From the NCBI RefSeq assembly GCF_001180245.1, contig NZ_CVSV01000075.1, forward strand, positions 1 to 64,000: a stretch of DNA of 64,000 nt, read 5' to 3'. The stretch's first letter is position 1, and the number at the start of each line of letters is the position of its first letter. Of this stretch, positions 37,381 to 49,174 are shown piece after piece. The stretch comes from Prochlorococcus marinus (lineage in GTDB: Bacteria > Cyanobacteriota > Cyanobacteriia > PCC-6307 > Cyanobiaceae). A program made the position numbers and the translations under genes. The notes below the pieces were generated by a model. That model did no database searches, was not told the DNA's origin, and saw nothing but the letters and a program-made list of their open reading frames with translations.

Positions 37381-37923
37381 TTACTTGGAAAGAGATAAGC
37401 CAAGTTTTCTTATTTGTGAAGCAAGAGAAGCATCAATTACTTTTGATCCTACACTGGCAACGAAACCACCAATAAGAGATGGGTCGATTTTAGTTACAAG
37501 TTCTAATTTTTCTGTACCAGCAATATTGATGATCTTTTTGGTAATTAAACCTTTCTGTTCATCAGTAAGCTCGACTGCAGAAGTAACAGTTGCCAAAGCA
37601 ATATTACTATTTTCTCGGTAAATCTCTAAAAACCTATCAAGAATTGAAGTAAGGATTCCAATTCTTTGCCTATCGGCCAATAATTTTAAGAAATTCAGTA
37701 AGGAAGAATTAACCTTATTTGAAAAAATTTCAATAATGATTTTCTTCTTAGCATCTGTCTCTAAAATGGGAGAGGATAGTGCCTTCTCCAATTCAGGGGA
37801 ATCATTTATTAATTCCAAGAGTTGTTTGACCTCAGAAACCATCTCTTCAGTTTGCGAATTTTCATTCACAACTTGAAGTAATGCCTCTGCGTATGGTGTA
37901 GTAACTGAATTTAAAAGTGGCAT
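37381..37923 (-). CDS. atpH: F1Fo ATP synthase delta subunit
   Basis: A 180-residue OSCP/delta protein. N-terminal helical domain (TPYAEALLQVVNE) and C-terminal signature LVTKIDPSLIGGFVASVGSK are clear. Shares one base with the end of atpF. Confidence 0.95.
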   Translation of the reverse strand: MPLLNSVTTPYAEALLQVVNENSQTEEMVSEVKQLLELINDSPELEKALSSPILETDAKKKIIIEIFSNKVNSSLLNFLKLLADRQRIGILTSILDRFLEIYRENSNIALATVTSAVELTDEQKGLITKKIINIAGTEKLELVTKIDPSLIGGFVASVGSKVIDASLASQIRKLGLSLSK

Positions 37924-38435
37924 TAGTTCACCTCAATATTATTAATTGATTGCGTTACCAAATTTTCTTGTGTTGTTTTATCAAGTCGATTTGGGAGAGA
38001 ATCTAAGGCTTTCTTAATTGCCAGTTCAACAGCTTCTTTTCGAAGTTGAGAAATTGCTCTGGATGCTTCAGAGCTCTCATCAGAGATTGCACTCTGTTTA
38101 ATTCGTGCCATCTCCTCTATAGCTTTTTTCTCACTTTCCATTCTGATTGATTCAGATCTTTTCAGGGAATCTGCTTTTATTTGAGAAGCTTTTTCTTCTG
38201 CTGAAGATAAATCTTTCTTCGCTTTTTCTAAAGCTTGAGTTGCATTTAATAGTCGATCTTCAGCATCTTTTAATTCAAGAAGGATTCCTTCTCTCCTTTT
38301 TTGAAGCATTTTACCTAAGAAACCAGGCAAAAATTTATAAAGACCAAAAACTACTACAGCCCAATTAAGGATATTAGTTTCGAATAAATTGAAGTTCAAT
38401 CCAAAACCTTCTGTAGCTAAAAGAGTTAAATTCAT
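37923..38435 (-). CDS. atpF: F1Fo ATP synthase b subunit
   Basis: A 170-residue subunit: an N-terminal transmembrane helix ([20 protein letters not shown]) followed by a long charged coiled coil. It pairs with b' to form the peripheral stalk. Its start overlaps the end of the b' gene by four bases. Confidence 0.95.
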   Translation of the reverse strand: MNLTLLATEGFGLNFNLFETNILNWAVVVFGLYKFLPGFLGKMLQKRREGILLELKDAEDRLLNATQALEKAKKDLSSAEEKASQIKADSLKRSESIRMESEKKAIEEMARIKQSAISDESSEASRAISQLRKEAVELAIKKALDSLPNRLDKTTQENLVTQSINNIEVN

Positions 38436-38893
38436 TTTTCTAGAATCAATCTATTAACAATAAGTTCGCTTAGATCATCAGCCTGTTTAGAAAGTTGATC
38501 ACGAGCAGCAGACGTCTGACTTTCAATTTCTAGTCTTGCTTTTTCTTTTGAAGCATTTGCTTCATTGTTAGCAAGTTCTAGTGCTTCTTTATAAAGCTTG
38601 TCAGACTCATTTTCAGCTTCGCTCACAATTCTTTGGGCTTCTGCACGAGCACTTTGAAGCTGAGTTAATAATTCAGCTTCTAATTTTTTAACCTCAGAAA
38701 GTTTATTTTTGGCCTCAATAATATTAGTACTTACAAACTTTTCTCTTTTTTCTACAACATTGCCAACAGGCTTAAAAAAGAGAGAATTTAATATGTAAGT
38801 AAGTGCAACTACTTGTATCGCCATTAGTGGCAAAGTGGCATTTATATCAAATAAACCACCTTCTGTAGCACCAAAAAAATTAAAGGCCAACAT
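38432..38893 (-). CDS. atpF2: F1Fo ATP synthase b' subunit
   Basis: A 153-residue second b-type subunit, as in all photosynthetic ATP synthases. It has one membrane helix ([20 protein letters not shown]) and an Ala/Glu/Lys coiled coil. Called atpG in plastid-style naming. Overlaps atpF by four bases. Confidence 0.93.
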   Translation of the reverse strand: MLAFNFFGATEGGLFDINATLPLMAIQVVALTYILNSLFFKPVGNVVEKREKFVSTNIIEAKNKLSEVKKLEAELLTQLQSARAEAQRIVSEAENESDKLYKEALELANNEANASKEKARLEIESQTSAARDQLSKQADDLSELIVNRLILEK

Positions 38894-38961
38894 ATGTTTT
38901 AGTTGAAGTTAAAAAATTAAATTTAAATATTGCTAATAAGGATAAGAAGCAATATTAACTT

Positions 38962-39371
<410 letters not shown>

Positions 39372-40097
39372 CTAATGGTGTTCTTCAACAGCTTCTCCAA
39401 TGTAGTAGGCCGCTAGAGTTGCAAAAATCAATGCCTGAATTGCACTAGTAAATAATCCTAGGAACATAACAGGTATTGGGAGTATTAGCGGAACTAAAAA
39501 GACTAGAACACCAACAACAAGTTCATCAGCCAAAATATTTCCAAATAGCCTGAAAGAAAGTGATAAAGGTTTCGTAAAGTCCTCTAGAATTTTGAAAGGA
39601 AGCATAATCGGAGTTGGGTGCACATAATATTCGAAGTATCTCCAACCCTTATTGCTTAAACCTGCATAGAAATAAGAAAGTGAAACCAATAAAGCCAAAG
39701 CAATAGTTGTATTAATATCTGCAGTAGGTGCTCCTAATTCTCCACTTGGTAACTTAATCAATCTCCAAGGAATTAAAGCTCCTCCCCAATTACTAACAAA
39801 GACGAATAAAAATAAAGTACCTATAAATGGCATCCAATCCCTATATACTTTTTCACCTATTTGCGTCCTAGCAAGATCTCTTATGTAATCCCAGAGGAAC
39901 TCAAGCAGGTTTTGAAGGCCTTTAGGATCATTTTCCATTTTTTTAGTTCCTAAAGAAATAAAAACTAATAACGCTCCTAATAAAATCCAAGATGTTAAAA
40001 ATACCTGCCCATGAAGTCTGATATTTCCAATTTGCCAATAAAGATGTTGACCAACTTCTAATGCTGCAAAATTTGTTAGCAAGGAATTAAAAAACAT
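39372..40097 (-). CDS. atpB: F1Fo ATP synthase a subunit
   Basis: A 241-residue membrane subunit with five or six helices. The essential arginine is in [20 protein letters not shown] (~residue 190), and the C-terminal helix is [20 protein letters not shown]. Called atpI in plastid-style naming. Confidence 0.95.
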   Translation of the reverse strand: MFFNSLLTNFAALEVGQHLYWQIGNIRLHGQVFLTSWILLGALLVFISLGTKKMENDPKGLQNLLEFLWDYIRDLARTQIGEKVYRDWMPFIGTLFLFVFVSNWGGALIPWRLIKLPSGELGAPTADINTTIALALLVSLSYFYAGLSNKGWRYFEYYVHPTPIMLPFKILEDFTKPLSLSFRLFGNILADELVVGVLVFLVPLILPIPVMFLGLFTSAIQALIFATLAAYYIGEAVEEHH

Positions 40098-40120
40098 TTG
40101 TTTTGAATAAAAAAATTTAC

Positions 40121-40597
40121 TTAAGAACGTGAAAAATAAAGAATGAGTGAAGGCTTATAAATGAAAAAACCTATCATCGCAGGAAAAATATCCAAAGATC
40201 CTAGCTTGCTCGCAAAAATAAAGAGGCAAACTGGAACTAATAGTTGCAATTTTGATACACCTGATGATTCTTTACCAAGTTTTCCTATACTTTTGGCAAG
40301 CAAACGTAGGTAAAAAATGCCTGCAATTGCACCTATAAAAATACTAAAACCAAAAGTAAAGCCAAGAAAAATTCCAGTTATTGATGCTAATAATGTAGAA
40401 ACAATAAAAGTAATTCCAAAAATTGTTAATTGCAATTTTGTGTATTCATCATTTTGGGAAAGCAAATGATCTATTTGATTGGCAAAGCCAGATTTACTTT
40501 CTTTGATGATCGAATTATTCAGGGATTGAGGAAATTGAACATTCTCATTAGAAGGATGCTCAAGTTTTTTTCTATTTGAGTCCACTGATGTGAACAT
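40121..40597 (-). CDS. atpI: ATP synthase protein I (Atp1-like)
   Basis: A 158-residue protein with a hydrophilic N-terminus (~55 residues) and four hydrophobic segments (e.g. [20 protein letters not shown]). It is the first gene of the atp operon, the usual place of the assembly factor AtpI, which helps c-ring formation in other bacteria. Sequence conservation is low in this family, so the call rests mainly on position and topology. Confidence 0.8.
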   Translation of the reverse strand: MFTSVDSNRKKLEHPSNENVQFPQSLNNSIIKESKSGFANQIDHLLSQNDEYTKLQLTIFGITFIVSTLLASITGIFLGFTFGFSIFIGAIAGIFYLRLLAKSIGKLGKESSGVSKLQLLVPVCLFIFASKLGSLDIFPAMIGFFIYKPSLILYFSRS

Positions 40598-40863
40598 AGT
40601 TTAGAAACCCCTCTGAATGGTTTTAAGTAAGTATATAAACTCACGGAATCTATCACGGAGAGGTCCCTTTTAGCTAGTTTTTTTTTATAAAAAATTAATT
40701 CTTAAGATTTTTGATGAATCTGTAGGGCATTTTTTTCTTTATTATTCAAAAATAAAAATTATGAAAAGTAATCTTTTTAAATGCGTTAACACTTTAAAAC
40801 TTTAATAAAAGACTTGGCAAAATCTCAATTAAACGTATCAATAGTAAATATACATCTAAAAAA

Positions 40864-42099
40864 TTGGAGATAAGTCAAGAAAAAAGAAAATATAAAAGAA
40901 TTTCTAAAAGAAAAAAAACCTTTAGTTCTAATTACAAAAAAAATTCCAGCAATTTAACAGAGTCTATATTTCCCTTACCTTGGGCGATATGGCCTTATGA
41001 AGCAAAAATCCTCATTGTCATCATTGGAATTTGGTCAATATTAGGAATATGCATACTAGGATCATCAAGTTGGTATGTGGCTAGTAGGGAAATGGGAAAT
41101 TGGGCTTACTTCTTAAAAAAACAGATCATTTGGACAATTCCAGGAATTGGTTTATTTTATTTCGTACTTAATACAAAAATTAAAAATCTTTTAAAGTTTT
41201 CAAGAATTATTTTTTATATTTTATTTTTTTTGATTTTCCTTACCAATCTTAATGGAATTACAGTTAATGGATCTTCAAGATGGCTAGTGCTTGGCAATTT
41301 ACGTCTGCAGCCATCTGAATTAATTAAACCTTTTCTAATTCTAGAAGCTTCTAATCTTTTCGCACATTGGAATCTAGTAAAGAATGATAAAAAATTAATT
41401 TCAATTATTACCTTTGGTTTATTAATTTTATTAATACTTAAACAGCCTAATTTAAGTACTGCATCATTAACTGGAATTCTTCTTTGGGTAATGGGTTTAT
41501 GTGGAGGAGTAAAACTTAGCTCTCTATGCTCATTTGCTTCAATAGGATTAATTACTGGATGTATCAGCATTCTTAATAACGAATATCAAAAACTGAGAGT
41601 TACTTCATTTATAAATCCTTGGAAAGATCAACAAGAAAATGGATTTCAATTGGTTCAAAGTTTATTAGCTATAGGTTCAGGTGGTCTTTTTGGACAAGGT
41701 TTTGGACTGTCGATACAAAAATTACAGTATCTTCCGTTCACGTATACAGATTTTATTTTTGCAATTTTTGCGGAAGAATTTGGTTTATTAGGGTGTACTT
41801 TATTCTTAGGATTTTTAGCAGTATTTTCTTATATAAGCCTAAGAATTAGTCTTAAGTGTAGGAACAACTATACAAAATTAGTTGCTATCGGATGTAGTGT
41901 GTTGTTGACAGGTCAATCAATAATGCATATTTCTGTAGCAACAGGTTCAATGCCTACTACAGGGTTACCACTACCTTTCATTAGTTATGGTGGCAATTCA
42001 TTAATAGCGTCTTTTTTTATTGCAGGGATGTTAGTTAGATGTTCATTAGAGTCAACAGGATTCATTGGTATGATTAGTACACGAAAGACTTTTAATTAG
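40864..42099 (+). CDS. ftsW: FtsW/RodA-family cell division protein
   Basis: A 411-residue SEDS membrane protein. A TTG start is used because the first in-frame ATG would remove the first membrane helix. The N-terminus is very basic, followed by ~9-10 helices. SEDS signatures include NGSSRWLVLGNLRLQPSEL (~residue 135) and GLPLPFISYGGNSLIASF (~residue 370). It polymerises septal peptidoglycan with a class b PBP. Divergent from the atp operon. Confidence 0.9.
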   Translation: MEISQEKRKYKRISKRKKTFSSNYKKNSSNLTESIFPLPWAIWPYEAKILIVIIGIWSILGICILGSSSWYVASREMGNWAYFLKKQIIWTIPGIGLFYFVLNTKIKNLLKFSRIIFYILFFLIFLTNLNGITVNGSSRWLVLGNLRLQPSELIKPFLILEASNLFAHWNLVKNDKKLISIITFGLLILLILKQPNLSTASLTGILLWVMGLCGGVKLSSLCSFASIGLITGCISILNNEYQKLRVTSFINPWKDQQENGFQLVQSLLAIGSGGLFGQGFGLSIQKLQYLPFTYTDFIFAIFAEEFGLLGCTLFLGFLAVFSYISLRISLKCRNNYTKLVAIGCSVLLTGQSIMHISVATGSMPTTGLPLPFISYGGNSLIASFFIAGMLVRCSLESTGFIGMISTRKTFN

Positions 42100-42181
42100 T
42101 TAGAATTTAAAGGATTAAATTCAAGCTATCGAATCATTTAATTTAGTTATTTCAGAATTATCTCAAAAGGGTAATCTGCTT

Positions 42182-42838
42182 ATGCAGAATGGTCTTATTA
42201 GTCCTGGTCCATTTACTATATTTTTGGTATTCAGCGCAGGACTTCTAACAAGTCTTGGGCCATGTTCATTATCATTACTTCCAGTGACAATTGCTTATAT
42301 AGGCGGAACAGAAAAAAATAAATTTAAACTTATTAGTTTTTCAGGAGGTGTAGTTTTTTCGCTTGTTGCACTGGGGGCTGCAAGTGGATTCTTAGGTAAA
42401 ATATATGGGCAAATTCCATCTTATTACACTTCATTTGTTGCCCTAATAGCAATAATAATGGGTTTAAATTTATTAGGAATTCTAAAGTTTCAATTTCCTA
42501 ATGGACCTGATATAAAAATAGTTGAAAATAAAATACCACCATTTATAGCGCCTTTTGCCATAGGTACTACTTTTGGACTAGCTTCTTCACCTTGCATTAC
42601 TCCAGTTTTAGCAACTCTTTTAGCTTGGGTATCGCAAGCTAAAAACCCGATAATATCTACTATTTTTTTATTTTTCTTTGGGATAGGCCAAGTAACCCCA
42701 TTAATCATTGCAGGAGCTACTGCAGAAAACTTAAAGCAATTTTTAGCTCTCAGAAAATTTAGTCAAATAATTCCAACTTTAAGTGGGATATTTTTAGTTT
42801 CCCTAGGGTTATTAAATTTATTTTCAAATTGGATTTAA
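42182..42838 (+). CDS. ccdA: Cytochrome c biogenesis protein CcdA
   Basis: A 218-residue protein with six transmembrane segments and the two redox cysteines in SLGPCSLSLLPVTIAYIGG (~residue 28) and ASSPCITPVLATLL (~residue 138). It passes reducing power across the thylakoid membrane to keep apocytochrome haem-binding cysteines reduced. ccs1 begins immediately after its stop. Confidence 0.92.
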   Translation: MQNGLISPGPFTIFLVFSAGLLTSLGPCSLSLLPVTIAYIGGTEKNKFKLISFSGGVVFSLVALGAASGFLGKIYGQIPSYYTSFVALIAIIMGLNLLGILKFQFPNGPDIKIVENKIPPFIAPFAIGTTFGLASSPCITPVLATLLAWVSQAKNPIISTIFLFFFGIGQVTPLIIAGATAENLKQFLALRKFSQIIPTLSGIFLVSLGLLNLFSNWI

Positions 42839-44125
42839 ATGATTATTTTTAAGAATCTAATTTTAAAAATATCAAGTTTAAGATTCGCTATATCGCTGAT
42901 AATCTTCATTGCTATTACCAGTGGAATAGGTACTTTTATACCTCAAGGTAGTAATAATAAATTCTATATTGATAATTTCAATAGAGCTCCCATTTTTGGA
43001 TTTTTAGATGGAGAAAAAGTCTTAAAACTTCAATTGGATCATATATATACAAGCTTTTGGTTTTTATTTACATTAATTCTTCTTTGCATTTCTCTGGCAG
43101 CTTGTAGTTTCAGGAGGCAAATTCCTTCATTAAAAGCTTCATTAAAATGGATTGAATATAAGAGCGAAAAAAAATTTAGCAAACTGCAACTTACTACAAG
43201 TCATCCAATCAATCAAAATGGAGAACATATATCAAAAGTAGATTTATTACTTAAAAAAAAAGGATGGAAAACATACAAATTTAATAGTCATATTTCTGCA
43301 AGAAAGGGGTTAATTGGAAAAATCGGTCCTTTAGTTGTACATATCGGATTAATAGTCTTACTTATAGGTTCAGCATATGGAAGTTTTACAAGTCAATCAA
43401 AAGAACAATATTTACTGCCTGGTGAAACTTTAGATCTTGTTAATGAGAGCACAAACTCAAAAGCCAATGTAAAATTAATCGACTTTTCTATAGAACGTGA
43501 AAGTGATGGTGTGCCCAAACAGTTTATTTCAAAATTAAATTTTTCTTCTGAAGACCTAAATTTAAATGAAATAAAAACAACCAAAGTTAATCACCCAATC
43601 AGGTTTAAAGGATTAACTATTTATCAAGCAGATTGGGCAATATCAAATGTTGTTTTAGAAATAGATAATCTCCTTTATCAATTACAATTAAAGGAGATTC
43701 CAGAAATCGGTAATCAAGTTTGGGGAGTTTTAGTTGAATTAGGATCGGAGACTAAAAAAAATTTCCTTTTAACAATAGATAATGAAAATGGTCCACTTAA
43801 AATTTCGAATATAGAAAATTTTTCCGGGAATAATCTCTATATCAATGACAACCCTTTAGAAGTTAACTCTTCAAAAGTATCTCTGAAAAAAATAATCCCC
43901 AGTAGTGGATTAATAATTAAAAATGATCCGTCTATACCATTTATTTACTTTTCTTTTATCTTAATAATTTTTGGAACAATAATAAGTCTTATACCAACTA
44001 ACCAATTATGGATTCTGGTAAATAAAGAATCACAAAAGTTATCTATTGGAGGCCTTAGTAATAAAAATCTAGTTGGTTTTAAAAAAGAATTTTCTAAATT
44101 ATCAGACGAAATAAAAAATTTTTAA
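42839..44125 (+). CDS. ccs1: System II cytochrome c assembly protein Ccs1/ResB
   Basis: A 428-residue ResB family protein. It has three N-terminal helices (first [20 protein letters not shown], with FIPQGS), a large lumenal domain and a C-terminal helix. [20 protein letters not shown] (~residue 170) carries a conserved histidine. With CcsA (not in this window) it attaches haem to c-type cytochromes. Directly after ccdA; its end overlaps queF. Confidence 0.93.
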   Translation: MIIFKNLILKISSLRFAISLIIFIAITSGIGTFIPQGSNNKFYIDNFNRAPIFGFLDGEKVLKLQLDHIYTSFWFLFTLILLCISLAACSFRRQIPSLKASLKWIEYKSEKKFSKLQLTTSHPINQNGEHISKVDLLLKKKGWKTYKFNSHISARKGLIGKIGPLVVHIGLIVLLIGSAYGSFTSQSKEQYLLPGETLDLVNESTNSKANVKLIDFSIERESDGVPKQFISKLNFSSEDLNLNEIKTTKVNHPIRFKGLTIYQADWAISNVVLEIDNLLYQLQLKEIPEIGNQVWGVLVELGSETKKNFLLTIDNENGPLKISNIENFSGNNLYINDNPLEVNSSKVSLKKIIPSSGLIIKNDPSIPFIYFSFILIIFGTIISLIPTNQLWILVNKESQKLSIGGLSNKNLVGFKKEFSKLSDEIKNF

Positions 44126-44532
44126 TTTCTTTTCTGACCACTAAAAATATCTAACTGCATAGAAACATTACCTCTGGGGTTAAATGCAGCATTTAAATGT
44201 ATCCAGTGAGGTGAACCTTCATTCACTAAATCATCCATAATTCTATTAACAACTTCCTCATGTGATATTTTTATATCCCTAAAATTATTAATATAAAGTT
44301 TTAAAGACTTCAACTCATAGACTTTCAAATTAGGTTGATAAATAATATTTAGCTTTGCAAAATCTGGATAACCAGAAAAGGGGCACTTACATGTAAATTC
44401 AGGCAACTGAATAGAAATTTCATAAATTCTTTTCTTATTTGGATTATCGAAACAAATTATTTTTGATTCTTCAATAATTCTTTCACCATATAGAGGTCTT
44501 TGAGTCGAATCTTCTAATTTAGCTGTATTCAT
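44122..44532 (-). CDS. queF: 7-cyano-7-deazaguanine reductase QueF (type I)
   Basis: A 136-residue T-fold enzyme. The active-site cysteine is in [16 protein letters not shown] (~residue 54), and the NADPH region is [18 protein letters not shown]. It reduces preQ0 to preQ1 in queuosine synthesis. Short unimodular type. Its 3' end overlaps ccs1 by four bases. Confidence 0.93.
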   Translation of the reverse strand: MNTAKLEDSTQRPLYGERIIEESKIICFDNPNKKRIYEISIQLPEFTCKCPFSGYPDFAKLNIIYQPNLKVYELKSLKLYINNFRDIKISHEEVVNRIMDDLVNEGSPHWIHLNAAFNPRGNVSMQLDIFSGQKRN

Positions 44533-44655
44533 TTTTAGTAGAATTTTTTTACTAAACCTATATAAAAACTATATATAAAGATAAAAATGCGCAAAAGTAT
44601 CAACAAATCTAAGTATTACAATTGAATAAGCCAAAAGATGTTAAATCTTATTTTT

Positions 44656-44699
44656 GTATCAACTGTAACATTCATAATGTCCACCGAAAGGTTTATATG
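44656..44699 (+). promoter_or_regulatory. Candidate NtcA-activated promoter upstream of glnB unit
   Basis: GTA-N8-AAC (44656-44669) differs by one base from the NtcA consensus GTA-N8-TAC and lies 24 bases before TATATG (44694-44699), a spacing close to NtcA-dependent promoters. It would drive the small ORF at 44722 and glnB. Confidence 0.4.
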
Positions 44700-44721
44700 T
44701 GTTTAGTTCAATGAAAAATTA

Positions 44722-44967
44722 ATGGACATTTGTTTGATAACTATCGATAACAATTTAAATAAATCCCTTCAACCAAAAACTGCAATTGGAATGTTATGGC
44801 TTCAAACACACTTTGAGAATGATCAGTGGGAAGCGTTGTCAAATAGTACAGTAATAATTTCCGAAGAAAATTCCCAACTATTAATTGAAGACGCCAAGAA
44901 TGCCGGCCTTAATGTTGAATGTTTGTCTGATATTTCAATGTTGGATGTTTTCCCAAAAAACAATTAA
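44722..44967 (+). CDS. Hypothetical protein upstream of glnB
   Basis: An 81-residue soluble protein. It starts MDICLITIDNNLNKSLQPKT, contains AIGMLWLQTHFENDQWEALS, and ends LDVFPKNN. It lies 24 bases before glnB and is probably cotranscribed with it, suggesting a nitrogen-related role, but no family is recognised. Confidence 0.7.
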   Translation: MDICLITIDNNLNKSLQPKTAIGMLWLQTHFENDQWEALSNSTVIISEENSQLLIEDAKNAGLNVECLSDISMLDVFPKNN

Positions 44968-45342
<375 letters not shown>

Positions 45343-45354
<12 letters not shown>

Positions 45355-46155
45355 TTTTACTAAATTTTGTATATATTCACTATTAATACTTTTATTTGGT
45401 TGACTTCCTAAGGTCATCCAAGCCAGATATTCATGATTCCCAGCAGGACCTACAAGAGGAGAAGCTATCAAATTCTTTATATTCCATTGGAAATTCCTAG
45501 CAGCATAGATAACAGACTCTATAGCCTCAGTATGGAATTTAGGATTGCGAACAACACCTCCTTTACTGACTTTATCTTTACCTACCTCAAATTGGGGTTT
45601 AATTAAAAATATTCCCTCAATACAATCACCTTCTAATAAATTACCAATAGATTTAAAAATTAACTTTAATGAAATAAAAGATAAATCAGCAACAACAAAA
45701 TTTGGTAATTCATTACTTCTAGATAAAAGATCATCAGGTTTTAAATTTCGAATATTAGTTCGTTCAAAAAGTATAACTTTTGGGTTATTTCTAATCTTCC
45801 ATGCAGTTTGTCCATAACCAACATCTATCCCATAAACTAACTTTGCGCCTTGTTGCAATAAACAATCAGTAAATCCCCCAGTAGAGATTCCTGCGTCAAT
45901 ACATATTTTGTCTTTTACTTTAATTTCAAGTTTTTTAAATGCCTCCAATAATTTTTCGCCGCCCCTTGATACAAACATAGGCGCGGAATCAATAAAAAAC
46001 TCAGATCCAATTAATACTTGTTGTCCAGGTTTATCCAATACTTTCCCATTGATATCTCTAACCTTGCCCGCAAGAATTAAACCTTGGGCTTTTTGACGAG
46101 TTTCACATAAACCTTTATTTAGAAGATAAAGATCTAATCTACTTTTTTTAACCAT
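45343..46155 (-). CDS. tlyA: TlyA-family rRNA methyltransferase
   Basis: A 270-residue protein. The N-terminal S4 RNA-binding domain has LDLYLLNKGLCETRQKAQGL. The FtsJ-like methyltransferase has the SAM motif ICIDAGISTGGFTDCLLQQG (~residue 83) and VADLSFISLKLI (~residue 150). TlyA proteins 2'-O-methylate ribosomal RNA; old annotations call them hemolysin A. Confidence 0.9.
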
Positions 46156-46434
46156 ATATTAAATAATAAAAAAACTGAATAATGAACTTCTATGAGATTA
46201 AGATCCAAATTCTTTAATACCTTTCAATTTTAAGTAAGAACTAAAAAAATACCCATGATTAACGAATGAATATATGCAAACATTTTTTATATTTAAGCTT
46301 TCTTTTTTAGCCAGAAAATGTTACATAGGAAAATAATAATCAGTCAAATATGTTCAATGGCAAGTACATCTTTAAAGGTATAGGGCAATAATTCGATTTT
46401 GTTATAAAGTTTAAATTGATAATAAATAAAAATT

Positions 46435-47730
46435 GTGATCGAGCGTTACACATTACCCGAAATGGGGAAAATCTGGACTGAAAGCTCAAAATTCCAGAGT
46501 TGGCTTAAGGTTGAAATAGCTGCATGTGAAGCAAATTTTTCCCTCGGAAAAATCCCTGAGAATGCCATGAAAGAGATACGTTCAAATGCAAAGTTTGATG
46601 AATCTAGAATTACAGAAATTGAGAAAGAAGTTAAACATGATGTCATAGCATTTCTTACAAGCGTTAATGAATTTGTAGGAGATTCAGGAAGATACATACA
46701 TGTTGGTATGACCAGTAGTGATGTACTTGATACTGGCTTATCTCTTCAGTTAGTAGATTCTTGCGAATTGTTATTAGAAGAAATAGAGAACCTAGAAAAT
46801 GAGATCAGATTATTAGCAAGGAAGCATAAAAATACATTAATGATTGGCAGATCTCATGCAATTCATGGGGAGCCAATTTCCTTCGGTTTTAAACTTGCTG
46901 GATGGTTAGCAGAAATAATAAGGAACAAAAAAAGATTGTTAACTCTGAAAGATTCTGTAGCGATTGGACAAATAAGTGGTGCAATGGGAACTTACGCTAA
47001 TACGAATCCTAAAGTAGAACAAATAACTTGTAATTTGCTCGGCTTAAAACCTGATACAGCAAGTACGCAGGTTATATCGAGAGACAGACATGCAGAATAT
47101 GTGCAAACTATTGCACTAGTTGGCGCTTCTTTAGATAGATTCGCAACTGAAATAAGAAATTTACAAAGAACTGATGTTTTAGAAGTTGAAGAGGGCTTTA
47201 CAAAAGGGCAAAAAGGAAGTTCTGCCATGCCTCATAAAAGAAATCCTATTCGAAGTGAAAGAGTAAGTGGTTTAGCAAGAATTTTGAGGAGTTACGTCTT
47301 AACAGCACTTGAAAATGTTCCACTTTGGCATGAAAGAGATATAAGCCATAGTTCAAATGAACGTATCATGCTACCTGACGTATCAATCTGCTTGCATTTT
47401 ATGCTCAGGGAAATGCAAGATATAGTAAGCAATTTAGAAGTTTATCCAGAAAATATGCTCAAAAATTTAAATATATATGGTGGTGTAATCTTTAGTCAGA
47501 AAGTTTTACTTTTGCTTGTAAAGAAGGGCTTGTCTAGAGAAAAAGCTTATAGCTTAGTACAAAAAAATGCGCATCAGGCCTGGAATACTCAGAATGGGAA
47601 TTTCAAACAAAATATAGAGAGAGATAATGAAATTATGGATTTTATTGATCAAAGTGACTTAGAAGAATGTTTTAATCCTTCAATTCATCTTGATAATTTA
47701 AGTGTAATATGGGAGAAGTTAGGTATCTAA
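46435..47730 (+). CDS. purB: Adenylosuccinate lyase
   Basis: A 431-residue lyase of the fumarase superfamily with a GTG start. Signature GSSAMPHKRNPIRSE (~residue 263), catalytic-region HVGMTSSDVLDTGL (~residue 85) and IGRSHAIHGEP (~residue 138). Catalyses two steps of purine synthesis that release fumarate. fumC, which uses fumarate, lies 48 bases downstream. Confidence 0.95.
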   Translation: MIERYTLPEMGKIWTESSKFQSWLKVEIAACEANFSLGKIPENAMKEIRSNAKFDESRITEIEKEVKHDVIAFLTSVNEFVGDSGRYIHVGMTSSDVLDTGLSLQLVDSCELLLEEIENLENEIRLLARKHKNTLMIGRSHAIHGEPISFGFKLAGWLAEIIRNKKRLLTLKDSVAIGQISGAMGTYANTNPKVEQITCNLLGLKPDTASTQVISRDRHAEYVQTIALVGASLDRFATEIRNLQRTDVLEVEEGFTKGQKGSSAMPHKRNPIRSERVSGLARILRSYVLTALENVPLWHERDISHSSNERIMLPDVSICLHFMLREMQDIVSNLEVYPENMLKNLNIYGGVIFSQKVLLLLVKKGLSREKAYSLVQKNAHQAWNTQNGNFKQNIERDNEIMDFIDQSDLEECFNPSIHLDNLSVIWEKLGI

Positions 47731-47778
47731 GATTACTGAAAACCTTATCTAAGTTAAACCAGTGTTTTCAGAGGAATA

Positions 47779-49164
47779 ATGACCAAAAACTTTAGGATTG
47801 AAAAAGATAGTATGGGAACAATAGAGGTTCCCATGGAAGCTTTGTGGGGTGCTCAAACACAAAGATCGATAATAAATTTTTCTATTGGAGAAGAATTAAT
47901 TCCAATTGAGTTAATTTATTCACTAACCCTCATAAAAAAAGCTGCTTCAATTGCGAATTACAATTTAGGTTTAATAAATAAAAGGAAAAAAGATTTGATT
48001 GTAGAGGCATGTAAGGAAATACTTGATGGGCTTCACGATTCACAGTTTCCCTTAAAGGTTTGGCAAACAGGTAGTGGCACGCAAACAAATATGAATGTTA
48101 ATGAGGTAATTTCAAATATTGCAGCTTTAAAAACTAATTCAGAGCTTGGTAGTCATCAACCTATTCATCCGAATGATGATGTAAATAAATCTCAGTCAAC
48201 TAATGACACTTTTCCTGCTGCTATCCAAATATCTGTTGTTAATGAAATTATCAAAAATTTAGTTCCAACGATCAGAGAACTTACTAGGGTCCTTGATAAA
48301 AAAAGTGAAGAATGGAAAGACCTTATAAAGATTGGAAGAACCCATTTTCAAGATGCAGTTCCCCTTACCTTTGGGCAAGAAATATCAGGATGGTCAGAGC
48401 AACTTAAAGATGCTGAGAATGCAATTATTATGAGTCTGAATGAATTGTATTTCTTACCTCTGGGAGGAACTGCGGTTGGTACTGGGATTAATTGTCCAAA
48501 AGGATTTTGTGAAGAGTCTATAAAATTAATTTCCGATGATACTAATCTAATTTTCTATAAATCAAAAAATAATTTTTCTATCATGGCCTCGCATGATCGT
48601 CTTGCTCAAGTAATGAGTCAGATAAAAATATTAGCAGGTGCATTATTTAAAATTTCAAATGATATAAAAATTCTATCTTCTGGTCCAAGATCAGGAATAT
48701 ATGAACTAATTATTCCTCAAAATGAACCTGGCAGTTCTATTATGCCGGGTAAAGTTAATCCAACTCAATGCGAAGCCTTATCAATGGTTTGTACTCAGAT
48801 AATGGGTCTTGAATATGCAGTCTCAATGGCAAATTCTAGCGGCACTTTACAGATGAATGAATATAAGCCTCTTATTGGATTTAATATTCTCACAAGTTTA
48901 AAATTACTTAAAAATGTAATAAAAAACTTCAGAATAAAATTAGTTGATGGGATGGAACCTAATCAAAAGAGAATGAAGTTAAATTTAGAAAATTCACTAA
49001 TGTTGGTTACAGCCATAGTGCCAAAAGTTGGCTATGAAAAAGCAGCTGAAATTGCAAATCTTGCCTTCAAAGAATCATTAAATTTAAAAGAGGCAACAGT
49101 TAAATTAGGTTATTTAAACGAAGATGAATTTGATGAAGCAATGCATATCAATTCAATGATTTGA
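47779..49164 (+). CDS. fumC: Fumarate hydratase class II
   Basis: A 461-residue class II fumarase. Signature GSSIMPGKVNPTQCEAL (~residue 317), TGSGTQTNMNVNEV (~residue 98), and GRTHFQDAVPLTFGQE (~residue 186) are present. Converts fumarate to malate; likely recycles fumarate from the purB reaction in the same transcription unit. Confidence 0.95.
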   Translation: MTKNFRIEKDSMGTIEVPMEALWGAQTQRSIINFSIGEELIPIELIYSLTLIKKAASIANYNLGLINKRKKDLIVEACKEILDGLHDSQFPLKVWQTGSGTQTNMNVNEVISNIAALKTNSELGSHQPIHPNDDVNKSQSTNDTFPAAIQISVVNEIIKNLVPTIRELTRVLDKKSEEWKDLIKIGRTHFQDAVPLTFGQEISGWSEQLKDAENAIIMSLNELYFLPLGGTAVGTGINCPKGFCEESIKLISDDTNLIFYKSKNNFSIMASHDRLAQVMSQIKILAGALFKISNDIKILSSGPRSGIYELIIPQNEPGSSIMPGKVNPTQCEALSMVCTQIMGLEYAVSMANSSGTLQMNEYKPLIGFNILTSLKLLKNVIKNFRIKLVDGMEPNQKRMKLNLENSLMLVTAIVPKVGYEKAAEIANLAFKESLNLKEATVKLGYLNEDEFDEAMHINSMI

Positions 49165-49174
49165 TTAAAAAAAT